This document shows positions 49,476 through 57,609 of a DNA stretch of 64,000 nucleotides, one piece after another; positions within the stretch are counted from its first letter, which is position 1; each line of letters begins with the position of its first letter. The notes below the pieces were generated by a model, which searched no databases, had not been told where the DNA came from, and was given only the letters and a program-made list of their open reading frames with translations. Position numbers and translations under genes: made by a program. Origin of the DNA: an uncultured Eubacteriales bacterium (GTDB lineage Bacteria > Bacillota > Clostridia > Oscillospirales > Butyricicoccaceae); contig CAKRRK010000006.1 in assembly GCA_934395135.1 (NCBI GenBank), forward strand, positions 1 to 64,000. The letters are read 5' to 3'.

Positions 49476-51293
49476 ATGTGTGGAATTGGCGGATACATTG
49501 ATTTTTCACAAAGACAGACGGAACTTGTGGGGCGGGAAATGCTGCGCTCCCTGACGGCCCGGGGGCCGGACGAGGAAGGCCTTTTTCTGGAGGATGAGAT
49601 TTGCCTGGTGCATCGGCGCCTTGCCGTCATTGATTTGGAAAATGGCAAGCAACCGATGGAAACAGATGGTAATTTTATAATTGTTTATAACGGAGAGTTA
49701 TATAATACAGAGGATATCCGCAGCCAACTGCGGCTGGAAGGCTGCACGTTTCGGGGGCATTCCGACACGGAGGTGCTGCTGGCGGCGTATGTACGGTGGG
49801 GCGCGGCCTGCCTGGAAAAACTCAACGGCATTTATGCGTTTGCCATCTGGGATAAGCGGGAGAAGACGCTGTTTCTTGCCCGGGACAGGATGGGCGTCAA
49901 GCCGCTGTTTTATGCGGTGAAAAACGGGACGTTTGTGTTTGCGTCCGATTTAAAAACCCTGCTGTGCCACCCGGCGGTGGAACCGGAAATCGATCAGGAG
50001 GGCCTGTATCAGATTTTGCTGCTGGGGCCGGCAAAAATACCCGGCAGCGGCGTGTTTCGCAACGTGCATGAGATCAAACAGGGACAGTATGGCGTTTTTT
50101 CCCGGGACGGATTTCGGGAGACCGCTTATTTTTCCTTTCAGGCGGCAGAGCACACCGACAATCTGGAGCAGACCATTGAGAAAACCCGGTATCTGATTGA
50201 AGACGCCGCAGTCCGTCAGCTGGTATCCGATATGCCGCTGGCCTGCTTTTTGTCCGGCGGTCTGGATTCCTCCATTTTGTCCGCTGTTGCGGCGAAGCAG
50301 TATCGGGCGGAGGGAAACACTCTGACCACGTTCTCCGTGGACTATGAGGAAAACGACCGGTTTTTTCAAAAAAGCCTGTTCCAGCCAAACAGCGACAGCG
50401 AATTTATCCAAACAATGACGGAGGCCATCGGCTCCCGGCACCGAACCATTACGCTGAATAACTACCGGTTGGCAGACGCTTTGCGGGAGGCCGTGCTGGC
50501 GCGGGATTTGCCTGGGATGGCGGATGTGGATGCTTCGCTCCTGCTGTTTTGCCGGGAAATCAAACGGGAGTTTACCGTGTGCGTGTCCGGAGAATGCGCC
50601 GATGAAATTTTTGGCGGCTACCCATGGTATCACAATCCGGAAATTCTGCATTGCGATACCTTTCCCTGGTCCCGCTCCCTGGATCTGCGCAAAAGCCTGT
50701 TCCGGGAGGATGTGACCGCCGGCGGGGAGGAATTTGTGCGGGCCCAGTATGAGGCCACACTGAAAGAAACCGATAAACTGCCGGGAGAAAGCCAGCGGGA
50801 CAGCCGGATGCGGGAGATGTTCATGCTGAACATCCGCTGGTTTATGCAGACTCTGCTGGACAGAAAGGACCGGATGAGCATGTATTCTGGGCTGGAAGTC
50901 CGGGTGCCGTTCTGTGATCACCGCATTGCCCAGTATGCGTATAACATGCCATGGGAGTTTAAAGCGTACCAGGGCCGGGAAAAGGGAATCGTCCGGCAGG
51001 CATTTGCCGATTTGCTGCCGGAAGAGATTGTATGGCGGAAAAAAAGCCCGTATCCCAAAACCTTTCATCCGGTTTATACGGAGCTTACCAGAGGATATGT
51101 GCGAAAACTGCTGAAAAAACAGTCGTCCCCATTATACGAACTGCTGAATGTGGACGCGGTGGTAGAGATGCTGGAACAGCCGGATGCGCCGCGGGACCCA
51201 TGGTTTGGGCAGCTGATGCGGACGCCGCAGATTTTTGCCTATTTGCATCAGCTGGACGTTTGGTTCCGGGCATATGGGGTGCGGCTCGTTTAA
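49476..51293 (+). CDS. asnB: Asparagine synthetase B (glutamine-hydrolysing)
   Basis: Uses glutamine and ATP to convert aspartate to asparagine. The class II glutaminase starts at Cys2 (MCGIGGYIDF) with RGPDEEG and NGELYN; the synthetase half has the ATP pyrophosphatase P-loop SGGLDSS near residue 265 and VSGECADEIFGGYPWY. Length 605 is slightly short for AsnB. It starts seven bases after the PG-binding operon and could be read from it; a strong terminator follows. Confidence 0.96.
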   Translation: MCGIGGYIDFSQRQTELVGREMLRSLTARGPDEEGLFLEDEICLVHRRLAVIDLENGKQPMETDGNFIIVYNGELYNTEDIRSQLRLEGCTFRGHSDTEVLLAAYVRWGAACLEKLNGIYAFAIWDKREKTLFLARDRMGVKPLFYAVKNGTFVFASDLKTLLCHPAVEPEIDQEGLYQILLLGPAKIPGSGVFRNVHEIKQGQYGVFSRDGFRETAYFSFQAAEHTDNLEQTIEKTRYLIEDAAVRQLVSDMPLACFLSGGLDSSILSAVAAKQYRAEGNTLTTFSVDYEENDRFFQKSLFQPNSDSEFIQTMTEAIGSRHRTITLNNYRLADALREAVLARDLPGMADVDASLLLFCREIKREFTVCVSGECADEIFGGYPWYHNPEILHCDTFPWSRSLDLRKSLFREDVTAGGEEFVRAQYEATLKETDKLPGESQRDSRMREMFMLNIRWFMQTLLDRKDRMSMYSGLEVRVPFCDHRIAQYAYNMPWEFKAYQGREKGIVRQAFADLLPEEIVWRKKSPYPKTFHPVYTELTRGYVRKLLKKQSSPLYELLNVDAVVEMLEQPDAPRDPWFGQLMRTPQIFAYLHQLDVWFRAYGVRLV

Positions 51294-51387
51294 AACAAAA
51301 CCATTCCGGCATAAAGCAGCGCGCTGGGGCATACAATAAAAGCAGAGCCGCAGCGGCATACGGGCGGCTGTGCGAAAAACTTTTTCA

Positions 51388-51416
51388 AAAACGGACGGGA
51401 ATTTCCCGTCCGTTTT
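51388..51416 (+). terminator. Terminator after asnB
   Basis: AAAACGGACGGGA pairs with TCCCGTCCGTTTT around ATT. The stem continues into a short T-run. Confidence 0.85.
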
Positions 51417-51438
51417 GCGTGCGTCCATGCAAAAGTTA

Positions 51439-51467
51439 TTGACATATGCCAATAAAAGGGATATACT
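51439..51467 (+). promoter_or_regulatory. Strong promoter upstream of the DUF5320-like gene
   Basis: TTGACA (51439-51444) and TATACT (51462-51467) are exactly 17 bases apart, near consensus. Start codon 45 bases downstream. Confidence 0.8.
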
Positions 51468-51511
51468 GTGGGTGGTAAATAGCATATGATAAAAAGAGAG
51501 GAGGGATTTGC

Positions 51512-51652
51512 ATGCCGATGAAAGACGGAACCGGTCCGGCGGAAACCGGCCGCGGCCGCCGTCGCTGCGGCGGGCGGCGGAGAAACTGCCGCCGTTTTAC
51601 TGCGGGATGGAAACGATGCGGAAAGCTTGCGGCAAAAGCCCCCGATGCATAA
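51512..51652 (+). CDS. DUF5320-like mini-protein
   Basis: A 46-residue product starting MPMKDGTGPAETGRGRRRCGG, matching the opening of DUF5320 proteins (MPxxDGTGPxGxGxxTGRxxGxC) but shorter and Arg/Cys-rich. Ribosome site GAGGAGGGA is seven bases upstream. DUF5320 genes commonly sit with DUF134 and NifX/iron-molybdenum-cofactor-type proteins in anaerobes; DUF134 lies 245 bases downstream here, the cofactor protein does not. Function unknown; metal handling is inferred. Confidence 0.6.
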   Translation: MPMKDGTGPAETGRGRRRCGGRRRNCRRFTAGWKRCGKLAAKAPDA

Positions 51653-51675
51653 GGGGCGGAAACCAGTCGGCGATC

Positions 51676-51710
51676 GAAACTGCCGGGCGCGTTTGGTGCC
51701 CGGCAGTTTC
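51676..51710 (+). terminator. Hairpin between the mini-protein and DUF134
   Basis: GAAACTGCCGGGC pairs with GCCCGGCAGTTTC around a nine-base loop. No T-run follows, so it may be an attenuator or weak terminator. Confidence 0.5.
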
Positions 51711-51766
51711 CGGCCGTTCCAGAAAATTCCGTCCAAAATACGGATGGTCAAGCAGAAAAAATATGA

Positions 51767-51772
51767 TATAAT
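51767..51772 (+). promoter_or_regulatory. Extended -10 box for DUF134
   Basis: TGATATAAT (TATAAT at 51767-51772) is an extended -10 element; no strong -35 is seen. The start codon is 126 bases downstream. Confidence 0.45.
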
Positions 51773-51897
51773 AGAAAAACAGGAAACATATCCCGGTCTT
51801 TTTGCATCAGGGTTTGCCGCCGGGATGAAGCGGCGGGCGGCAAAGCGGCTGCGGGCAAGGGAGAGCCGGTTGGTACGAAATGTTGGGGGTGGCGGAC

Positions 51898-52275
51898 ATG
51901 GCAAGGCCGAGAAAATGGAAGAATGTTTGTGGGATGCCGGGGATTTGCACGTTTGTTCAGGAGAAAAACGCCGCGCAGCAGGACGGCGCGGCGTTACCGG
52001 TTGTAACGATCACGGTGGAAGAATTCGAAACCATCCGGTTGATTGACGGGGAGGATATGACGCAGGAAGAGTGTGCCCGACAGATGAAAGTGTCAAGACC
52101 CACGGTGCAGATTATTTACAACCATGCCAGAAAAAAATTGGCGGGTTTTTTGGTGCATGGCGGCCGTTTGCAGATACAGGGGGGGAATTACCGTCTGTGT
52201 CCCCGGGCAGGCCAGGGCTGCCTTCGCCGGCAGTGCAAAGGGGAACCGTTGGAAGAATTAGACGAAACGGAATAA
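51898..52275 (+). CDS. DUF134-family helix-turn-helix regulator
   Basis: A 125-residue protein. It starts MARPRKWKNVCGMPG, the DUF134 signature, then a sigma70-r4-like helix-turn-helix (EEFETIRLIDGEDMTQEECARQMKVSRPTVQIIYNHARKKLAGFLVHGG) and a Cys-rich C-terminus (CPRAGQGCLRRQC) that may bind a metal or cluster. It is presumed a DNA-binding regulator of the nearby mini-protein. GGGGGTGG precedes ATG 51898. Confidence 0.9.
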   Translation: MARPRKWKNVCGMPGICTFVQEKNAAQQDGAALPVVTITVEEFETIRLIDGEDMTQEECARQMKVSRPTVQIIYNHARKKLAGFLVHGGRLQIQGGNYRLCPRAGQGCLRRQCKGEPLEELDETE

Positions 52276-52380
52276 TATATATATTTATTACTATTTGTAA
52301 TATTATGACCGGCGCAGCAGGACGGCAAAGAAACACAAAACACTCGCCGCCGGCGGACCGGAGGGATCTTCCGGCAGGAT

Positions 52381-52408
52381 TTGACAAAGCGAAACCACAT
52401 GATATAAT
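52381..52408 (+). promoter_or_regulatory. Promoter and GC-rich leader of the phosphoribosyltransferase gene
   Basis: TTGACA (52381-52386) and TATAAT (52403-52408, with upstream TG) are 16 bases apart. The roughly 140-base leader has a hairpin CAGCGC-AGGAG-GCGCTG (52425-52441) and a GCCGGC-based hairpin (about 52467-52490); no named riboswitch is recognised. Confidence 0.7.
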
Positions 52409-52552
52409 AAAAGGCGGTCTGGTTCAGCGCAGGAGGCGCTGCGCCATTTTGCCATGTCCGCAGTTGCCGGCAAACCCAGGTGCCGCCGGCGGCCGCGTTG
52501 GAGAATGAAACACAAAAGGACTGGAAATAAAATAATTTGGAGGGGTTTCTTA

Positions 52553-53107
52553 ATGCTGAAACATACCATGAACATCGCGGGGCTTACACGCGAGCTTCCC
52601 ATTTGCAAGGTGACGGACGATTTGTATATCGGTGCGTTTGTGATTTTCGGGGATGTGGAGCTGACGCAGGCCGCCACGGCGGAATTGCTGAAACGGGCGC
52701 CGGAATACGACTACATTATAACGGCGGAGTCCAAGGGCATCCCGCTGGCTTACGAAATGGCGAGACAGAGCGGAAAGAAGTATTTTCTGGCGAGAAAAGG
52801 GAAAAAATTATATATGACCGGCGTGTTTGAGGTGGTGGTAAAATCCATTACCACAGAAAATGTCCAAAAGCTGTATCTTGACACCGCGGATGCCCAACAG
52901 ATCCGGGGAAAGAAAATCCTGATTGTGGACGACGTGATCTCTACGGGAGAATCCCTGTATGCCTTGGAGGAACTGGTGCAGAAAGCGGGCGGCACCATCG
53001 CGGGGCGGATGGCCATCCTTGCGGAAGGCGACGCCCAGGACCGGGACGACATTACCTATCTGGAGAAGCTGCCGGTATTTACCGCGGACGGCAGGATAAA
53101 GGAATGA
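52553..53107 (+). CDS. Phosphoribosyltransferase, APRT-like
   Basis: A 184-residue type I PRTase. The PRPP-binding motif ILIVDDVISTGES is near residue 125 and the YDYIITAESKGIPLAYEMARQ segment (about 58-78) matches adenine/xanthine PRTase-like proteins. The purine specificity is not clear: the hood residues differ from Apt and Xpt. Start 52553 (MLKHTMNIAGL) has TTGGAGGGG upstream. The next gene starts five bases after its stop codon, so they are cotranscribed. Confidence 0.85.
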   Translation: MLKHTMNIAGLTRELPICKVTDDLYIGAFVIFGDVELTQAATAELLKRAPEYDYIITAESKGIPLAYEMARQSGKKYFLARKGKKLYMTGVFEVVVKSITTENVQKLYLDTADAQQIRGKKILIVDDVISTGESLYALEELVQKAGGTIAGRMAILAEGDAQDRDDITYLEKLPVFTADGRIKE

Positions 53108-53111
53108 GTGA

Positions 53112-53816
53112 ATGCCTATGACCAGGGAAGAACTGATCCAGCGATGCACAGCGGAACTTTGGGGCGGTCCGGCCTTTTTGGAAACCTATCATGACGCTTT
53201 GATGGAGTTGTTTGCCGATACAGGATTTGTCAATCAGGTCGGCAACATTTATGTGCAGATTGGGCCGAATGAATTTAAGGATTTGGAATTTTCCAAAAAT
53301 CATGTCCTGCAAAGCATGGCGATGCTTCGGCTGTATGAACATTATGCCCTTGTGCGGGAAATTGTGACGGCCTCCAAACAGGAGGACCTGTCCGGTTCCC
53401 TGGGATACCTTTCCATCTATTTTGCGTGGCGTATTTATAATATGAAGGGCGCGGTGCGGGCCAACGAAAAATTGGCAGGGCAGCGCTTTGGCCGGCAGAA
53501 AGAGGAAACCAGGCCCGCCGGCGGAACAGACTGCGAGGACGGGCATCCGGCGGATTCCCCCGCCCATCGGGAGATTGACAATTGGCTGTACCGCCGCGGC
53601 GTATGCCATGGGATAAAAACAGAAGTTGCCGGCTTTGCGAGTGATTTCTTTATCCCCGGCAAAAGCCTGTACCTGGAATACGCGGCGTCGCCGTCGCCGG
53701 GGTATGCGGAGCGGCTTCGGTATTATAAGACCCAGGGCATTGCGTTTGCGGAGATAACAGAAGCGGATCTGGCGGATCTGGACAGGGTACTGGGCGGCTT
53801 ATTTTCCGGGGAATAA
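53112..53816 (+). CDS. Protein with PD-(D/E)XK-like C-terminal domain
   Basis: A 234-residue protein not assigned to a family. The N-terminal 110 residues look helical. After a charged linker, the C-terminus has IDNWLYRRGVCHGIKTEVAGFASDFFIPGKSLYLEYA, which resembles the acid-rich core of restriction-endonuclease-like folds (Glu in the preceding helix, then Asp and Glu separated by about ten residues). The lysine of the motif is not evident. Operon with the PRTase suggests nucleotide or DNA metabolism. Nuclease activity is inference. Confidence 0.65.
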   Translation: MPMTREELIQRCTAELWGGPAFLETYHDALMELFADTGFVNQVGNIYVQIGPNEFKDLEFSKNHVLQSMAMLRLYEHYALVREIVTASKQEDLSGSLGYLSIYFAWRIYNMKGAVRANEKLAGQRFGRQKEETRPAGGTDCEDGHPADSPAHREIDNWLYRRGVCHGIKTEVAGFASDFFIPGKSLYLEYAASPSPGYAERLRYYKTQGIAFAEITEADLADLDRVLGGLFSGE

Positions 53817-53820
53817 AGAA

Positions 53821-53857
53821 CAAACAGCGCTGTTGCCGATACAACAGCGCTGTTTTT
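53821..53857 (+). terminator. Terminator after the nuclease-like gene
   Basis: AAACAGCGCTGTTG pairs with CAACAGCGCTGTTT around CCGATA, followed by TTTTGTG. Confidence 0.85.
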
Positions 53858-54244
53858 GTGCCGAAAGGCTCGGACTGGGACGGCTGGCATTTTCGCAGAA
53901 ATGGTGCAAAGCGGATAACGCGACAGTGTGGGATGGAATCATTTTTCATCAAAGATTTGGATTTGCGGCGGGGAAGATGGGGCGATACCATAAGAGAGAA
54001 AGGACATCGCAAGGATAGGAAGCGGTTCCGGCGGACGATGCTGTTTTCTTGCAGAGTAAGATACAGGATGGCACCTGCCATAGAAGAATCTGTTTTGGCC
54101 ATGGAACGCCGGGACAATTCCGTGGAAAAGACCGTTCGAACGAAAAATGGCAGCGCACCGCATTCCCTGCCAAACCGGCGGAAATCGTTTAAATTCCATA
54201 GAACAGACCGAAGGAAACGGCCTGTTTTGGCAAGTTTATTTCTT
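53858..54244. other. Intergenic region, no supported gene
   Basis: An open frame (53858-54271, plus strand) gives an Arg/Lys-rich product with no ribosome site and no family resemblance; it also runs through the downstream promoter. I see no RNA structure or gene here. Confidence 0.5.
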
Positions 54245-54274
54245 TACAAGCGGGAAAACCGCATGATATAATAT
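54245..54274 (+). promoter_or_regulatory. Promoter of the NifU-like/GGGtGRT operon
   Basis: TTTACA (54245-54250) and TATAAT (54269-54274, extended by TG) are 18 bases apart. The start codon is 67 bases downstream. Confidence 0.7.
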
Positions 54275-54341
54275 TATAGGTATGCAAATTTGTCATATGG
54301 CAGGAAATGATTTGTAAAATACATAAAAAGGAGAATGGTCA

Positions 54342-55034
54342 ATGATTTATTCAGCAGAAGTACAACATATGTGCTGTGTGGCCAAAGGCCCGAATCACGG
54401 TCCGGCACCCATTCCGGAAGAAGGCAAATGGGTACAGGCGAAGGAAATTAAAGACATCAGCGGTCTGACGCATGGCATCGGCTGGTGCGCACCCCAGCAG
54501 GGCGCATGCAAGCTGACTCTCAACGTAAAGGACGGGATCATTGAGGAAGCTCTGGTGGAAACCATCGGATGTTCCGGCATGACACATTCCGCCGCGATGG
54601 CGTCGGAAATTCTGCCGGGCAAAACACTCCTCGAGGCTCTGAATACCGACCTGGTTTGCGACGCAATCAATACCGCTATGCGGGAACTGTTTTTGCAGAT
54701 TGTATACGGCCGCACCCAGACCGCGTTTTCCGAAGGCGGTCTGCCCATTGGCGCGGGTCTGGAAGACTTGGGCAAGGGCCTGAGAAGCCAGGTAGGTACG
54801 ATGTACGGCACCAAGGCCAAAGGAACCAGATATCTGGAAATGGCAGAGGGATATGTCACCCGCACCGCCCTGGATGCGGACGACCAGGTGATTGGCTATG
54901 AGTTTATCCACCTGGGCAAAATGATGGATTTCATCAAAAAGGGCGACGAACCTGCCGCGGCAATGGAAAAAGCAAAGGGCAAGTACGGCCGGTTTGATGA
55001 AGCGGTCAAGTACATTGATCCCCGTCACGAATAA
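54342..55034 (+). CDS. NifU-like iron-sulfur scaffold-type protein
   Basis: A 230-residue protein with IscU/NifU-like Cys positions: GWCAPQQGACKLTL (about residues 48-61) and ETIGCSGMTHSAAM (about 74-87). It differs from canonical IscU in order and length. In anaerobic Firmicutes it is paired with the GGGtGRT protein that follows 20 bases downstream. A strong promoter lies upstream. The biochemical role of the pair is unknown; cluster assembly or delivery is the natural guess. Confidence 0.85.
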   Translation: MIYSAEVQHMCCVAKGPNHGPAPIPEEGKWVQAKEIKDISGLTHGIGWCAPQQGACKLTLNVKDGIIEEALVETIGCSGMTHSAAMASEILPGKTLLEALNTDLVCDAINTAMRELFLQIVYGRTQTAFSEGGLPIGAGLEDLGKGLRSQVGTMYGTKAKGTRYLEMAEGYVTRTALDADDQVIGYEFIHLGKMMDFIKKGDEPAAAMEKAKGKYGRFDEAVKYIDPRHE

Positions 55035-55054
55035 TCGAAAGGAGGAAACAGTAA

Positions 55055-56056
55055 ATGGCTTTATTTGAAAGTTACGAGAGAAGAATTGACAAAATCAACA
55101 GTGTGCTGGCAGAGTATGGTATTTCCTCCATCGAAGAGGCGGAAAAAATTTGTAAGGACAAGGGGATTGATCCCTATCAGACCGTAAAAGAAGTGCAGCC
55201 CATCGCCTTTGAAAACGCATGCTGGGCGTATGTGGTCGGCGCGGCCATCGCGATTAAAAAGGGCTGCTCCAAGGCGGCGGACGCTGCGGAAGCCATCGGC
55301 ATCGGCCTGCAGGCGTTCTGCATCCCCGGTTCGGTGGCGGATGATCGGAAGGTTGGCCTGGGCCATGGAAACTTGGGCGCAATGCTGCTCCGGGAGGAAA
55401 CCAAATGCTTCGCCCTGCTGGCGGGACATGAATCCTTTGCGGCGGCGGAAGGCGCCATCGGCATCGTGCGCAACGCCAACAAAGCGAGAAAAGAACCTCT
55501 CCGGGTTATTCTCAACGGCCTTGGCAAGGACGCTGCTATGATCATCTCCAGAATCAACGGCTTTACCTATGTGCAGACCAAGTTTGATTATGCCACCGGT
55601 GAGGTCAAAGTGGTGAAGGAAACCCGATATTCTAAGTCCGAACGGGGCGATGTTCGCTGCTATGGTGCAGATGACGTCCGGGAAGGTGTTGCGATTATGA
55701 AACTGGAAGGCGTGGATGTCTCCATCACCGGCAACTCCACGAATCCCACCCGGTTCCAGCATCCGGTAGCCGGCACCTATAAGAAGGAATGTCTGGAAAC
55801 CGGCAAAAAGTATTTTTCCGTCGCATCCGGCGGCGGCACGGGACGGACTCTGCATCCGGACAATATGGCGGCAGGCCCTGCTTCCTACGGCATGACCGAT
55901 ACGATGGGCAGAATGCATGGCGACGCCCAGTTTGCCGGCTCTTCCTCTGTTCCGGCGCATGTGGAAATGATGGGCTTCCTCGGCATGGGTAACAACCCGA
56001 TGGTGGGGGCAACGGTTGCCGTAGCAGTGGCCGTAGAACAGGCAATGACAAAATAG
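55055..56056 (+). CDS. GGGtGRT-family protein
   Basis: A 333-residue protein named for its GGGTGRTLHPDNMA motif (near residue 270). Other conserved blocks are GVAIMKLEGVDVSITGNSTNPTRF and the long Ala-rich C-terminus. No catalytic family is established. It is read in the same operon as the NifU-like protein, which suggests an Fe-S or redox function. GGAGG precedes ATG 55055. Confidence 0.92.
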   Translation: MALFESYERRIDKINSVLAEYGISSIEEAEKICKDKGIDPYQTVKEVQPIAFENACWAYVVGAAIAIKKGCSKAADAAEAIGIGLQAFCIPGSVADDRKVGLGHGNLGAMLLREETKCFALLAGHESFAAAEGAIGIVRNANKARKEPLRVILNGLGKDAAMIISRINGFTYVQTKFDYATGEVKVVKETRYSKSERGDVRCYGADDVREGVAIMKLEGVDVSITGNSTNPTRFQHPVAGTYKKECLETGKKYFSVASGGGTGRTLHPDNMAAGPASYGMTDTMGRMHGDAQFAGSSSVPAHVEMMGFLGMGNNPMVGATVAVAVAVEQAMTK

Positions 56057-56083
56057 TACAAATTCAGAATTTGTTACAGCAAG

Positions 56084-56112
56084 AAAAAACGGCAGAATTT
56101 CTGCCGTTTTTT
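56084..56112 (+). terminator. Terminator after the GGGtGRT operon
   Basis: AAAAAACGGCAG pairs with CTGCCGTTTTTT around AATTT. Followed by TTCGC. Confidence 0.9.
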
Positions 56113-56236
56113 TTCGCTTGTGGCAGAGAAAAATGTAACAACAACATATAGGTTGCGATCAAATAGGATAAAAACAAATTGGTGAAATTGTCATAAAAAC
56201 TATGTTTAATTTTTAACAAAAAACTGCGTTAAATTC

Positions 56237-56264
56237 TTGACAAACTATTTGTGTGGTATATAAT
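56237..56264 (+). promoter_or_regulatory. Promoter of the bcd-etfB-etfA operon
   Basis: TTGACA (56237-56242) and TATAAT (56259-56264) are 16 bases apart. About 190 bases of leader precede the first gene. Confidence 0.8.
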
Positions 56265-56270
56265 GTAATA

Positions 56271-56452
56271 TGTAGGTCCATTGGAAGGACCCGTTTAATA
56301 TGTGTATGTTTTCCGAGGCATTGTGGCGTGTACGGCATTTGGCACCGCTGAGAGGCAGACTTTTTGCGGGCGATCTATCCTTGCCCGCAAGAATCGGTGG
56401 ATGCTCGTATTAAAATATTTTTTTAGAATATAAAATTGGGAGGTTTTTTAGC
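56271..56452 (+). other. Structured mRNA leader upstream of bcd
   Basis: The leader can form GGTCC-ATTGGAA-GGACC (56275-56291), TTGCGGGC / GCCCGCAA (56364-56390) and an enclosing CACCG / CGGTG pair (56343-56347 with 56395-56399). The stems are consistent with a regulatory RNA, but no known riboswitch motif is recognised. Confidence 0.5.
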
Positions 56453-57598
56453 ATGGATTTTAGGCTAACTAAACAGCAGGAAATGGTTCGTAAGCTTTGC
56501 CGTGAGTTTGCAATCAACGAAGTGGAACCCATTGCAGCAGAAGTAGATGAAGCAGAACGTTTCCCATCCGAAACAGTGGAAAAAATGCACCGGTATGGTA
56601 TGCTGGGCATCCAGTTCCCCAAGGAACTGGGCGGCGCCGGCGGCGACTATGTTTGCTATGCCATCTGCATTGAAGAACTTTCAAAGGTTTGTGGTACCAC
56701 AGGCGTTATCGTGTCCGCCCATGGCACATTGGGCGCTTGGCCGATTTATGCGTTCGGCACCGCAGAGCAGAAGGAAAAATGGCTCCGTCCGCTGATCAGC
56801 GGCAAGAAGCTTGCGGCCTTCGGCTTGACCGAACCCAACGCAGGAACGGACGCTGCAGGGCAGCAGACCACCGCAGAAAAAGATGAAAACGGCAACTATG
56901 TTGTGAACGGCACCAAGGTGTTTATCACAAACGGCGGCCAGGCAGATACATATGTTATTTTCGCAATGACCGACAAGAGCAAGGGAACCCACGGGATCTC
57001 CGCCTTTATCGTGGACAAAGACGATCCAGGCTTCTCCATCGGTAAAATTGAGCACAAGATGGGTATCCGCGGCTCTGCCACATCGGAACTGGTGTTTGAA
57101 GACCTGGTGCTGACGCCGGATCGCCTCCTGGGCAAAGAAGGCGAAGGCTTTAAGATTGCGATGGCAACCCTGGACGGCGGCCGTATCGGCATCGCGGCAC
57201 AGGCGCTTGGCATTGCACAGGGCGCGCTGGATGTAACCGTAAAATATATGAAGGAAAGAGTGCAGTTCGGCAAGCCGATCGCCAAGTTCCAGGGCCTCCA
57301 GTGGATGGTAGCCGATATGGAAACAAAGATCGAAGCCGCTCGTCTCCTGGTTTACAGAGCTGCACAGTATCATGATGTTGGCCTCCCGTTTGGTAAGGAA
57401 TCCGCGATGGCGAAGCTTTATGCTGCCGAAGTCGCAATGGATGTTACCACCAAGTGCGTACAGCTCCACGGCGGTTATGGCTATACCCGTGAATATCCGC
57501 TCGAAAGAATGATGCGTGATGCGAAGATCACCGAAATCTATGAGGGCACTTCACAGGTACAGAGAATCGTTATCGCCAACAACATTTTCAAGAAGTAG
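56453..57598 (+). CDS. bcd: Acyl-CoA dehydrogenase (butyryl-CoA dehydrogenase type)
   Basis: FAD enzyme reducing crotonyl-CoA to butyryl-CoA in butyrate fermentation. The 381-residue protein has LTEPNAGTDAAGQQTTA and the catalytic Glu in EIYEGTSQVQRIVIA near the C-terminus, with GGRIGIAAQALGIAQGALD between. It is followed after 11 bases by etfB and then etfA, the arrangement for an electron-bifurcating Bcd-EtfAB complex that feeds ferredoxin. Substrate chain length cannot be fixed from sequence alone, but the context supports butyryl-CoA. Confidence 0.93.
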   Translation: MDFRLTKQQEMVRKLCREFAINEVEPIAAEVDEAERFPSETVEKMHRYGMLGIQFPKELGGAGGDYVCYAICIEELSKVCGTTGVIVSAHGTLGAWPIYAFGTAEQKEKWLRPLISGKKLAAFGLTEPNAGTDAAGQQTTAEKDENGNYVVNGTKVFITNGGQADTYVIFAMTDKSKGTHGISAFIVDKDDPGFSIGKIEHKMGIRGSATSELVFEDLVLTPDRLLGKEGEGFKIAMATLDGGRIGIAAQALGIAQGALDVTVKYMKERVQFGKPIAKFQGLQWMVADMETKIEAARLLVYRAAQYHDVGLPFGKESAMAKLYAAEVAMDVTTKCVQLHGGYGYTREYPLERMMRDAKITEIYEGTSQVQRIVIANNIFKK

Positions 57599-57609
57599 GA
57601 GGAGAAATC

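Noticed and set aside
53858..54271. 137-codon plus-strand frame after the nuclease-like gene
   Set aside because: No ribosome site, extreme basic composition, and it runs through the next operon's promoter.
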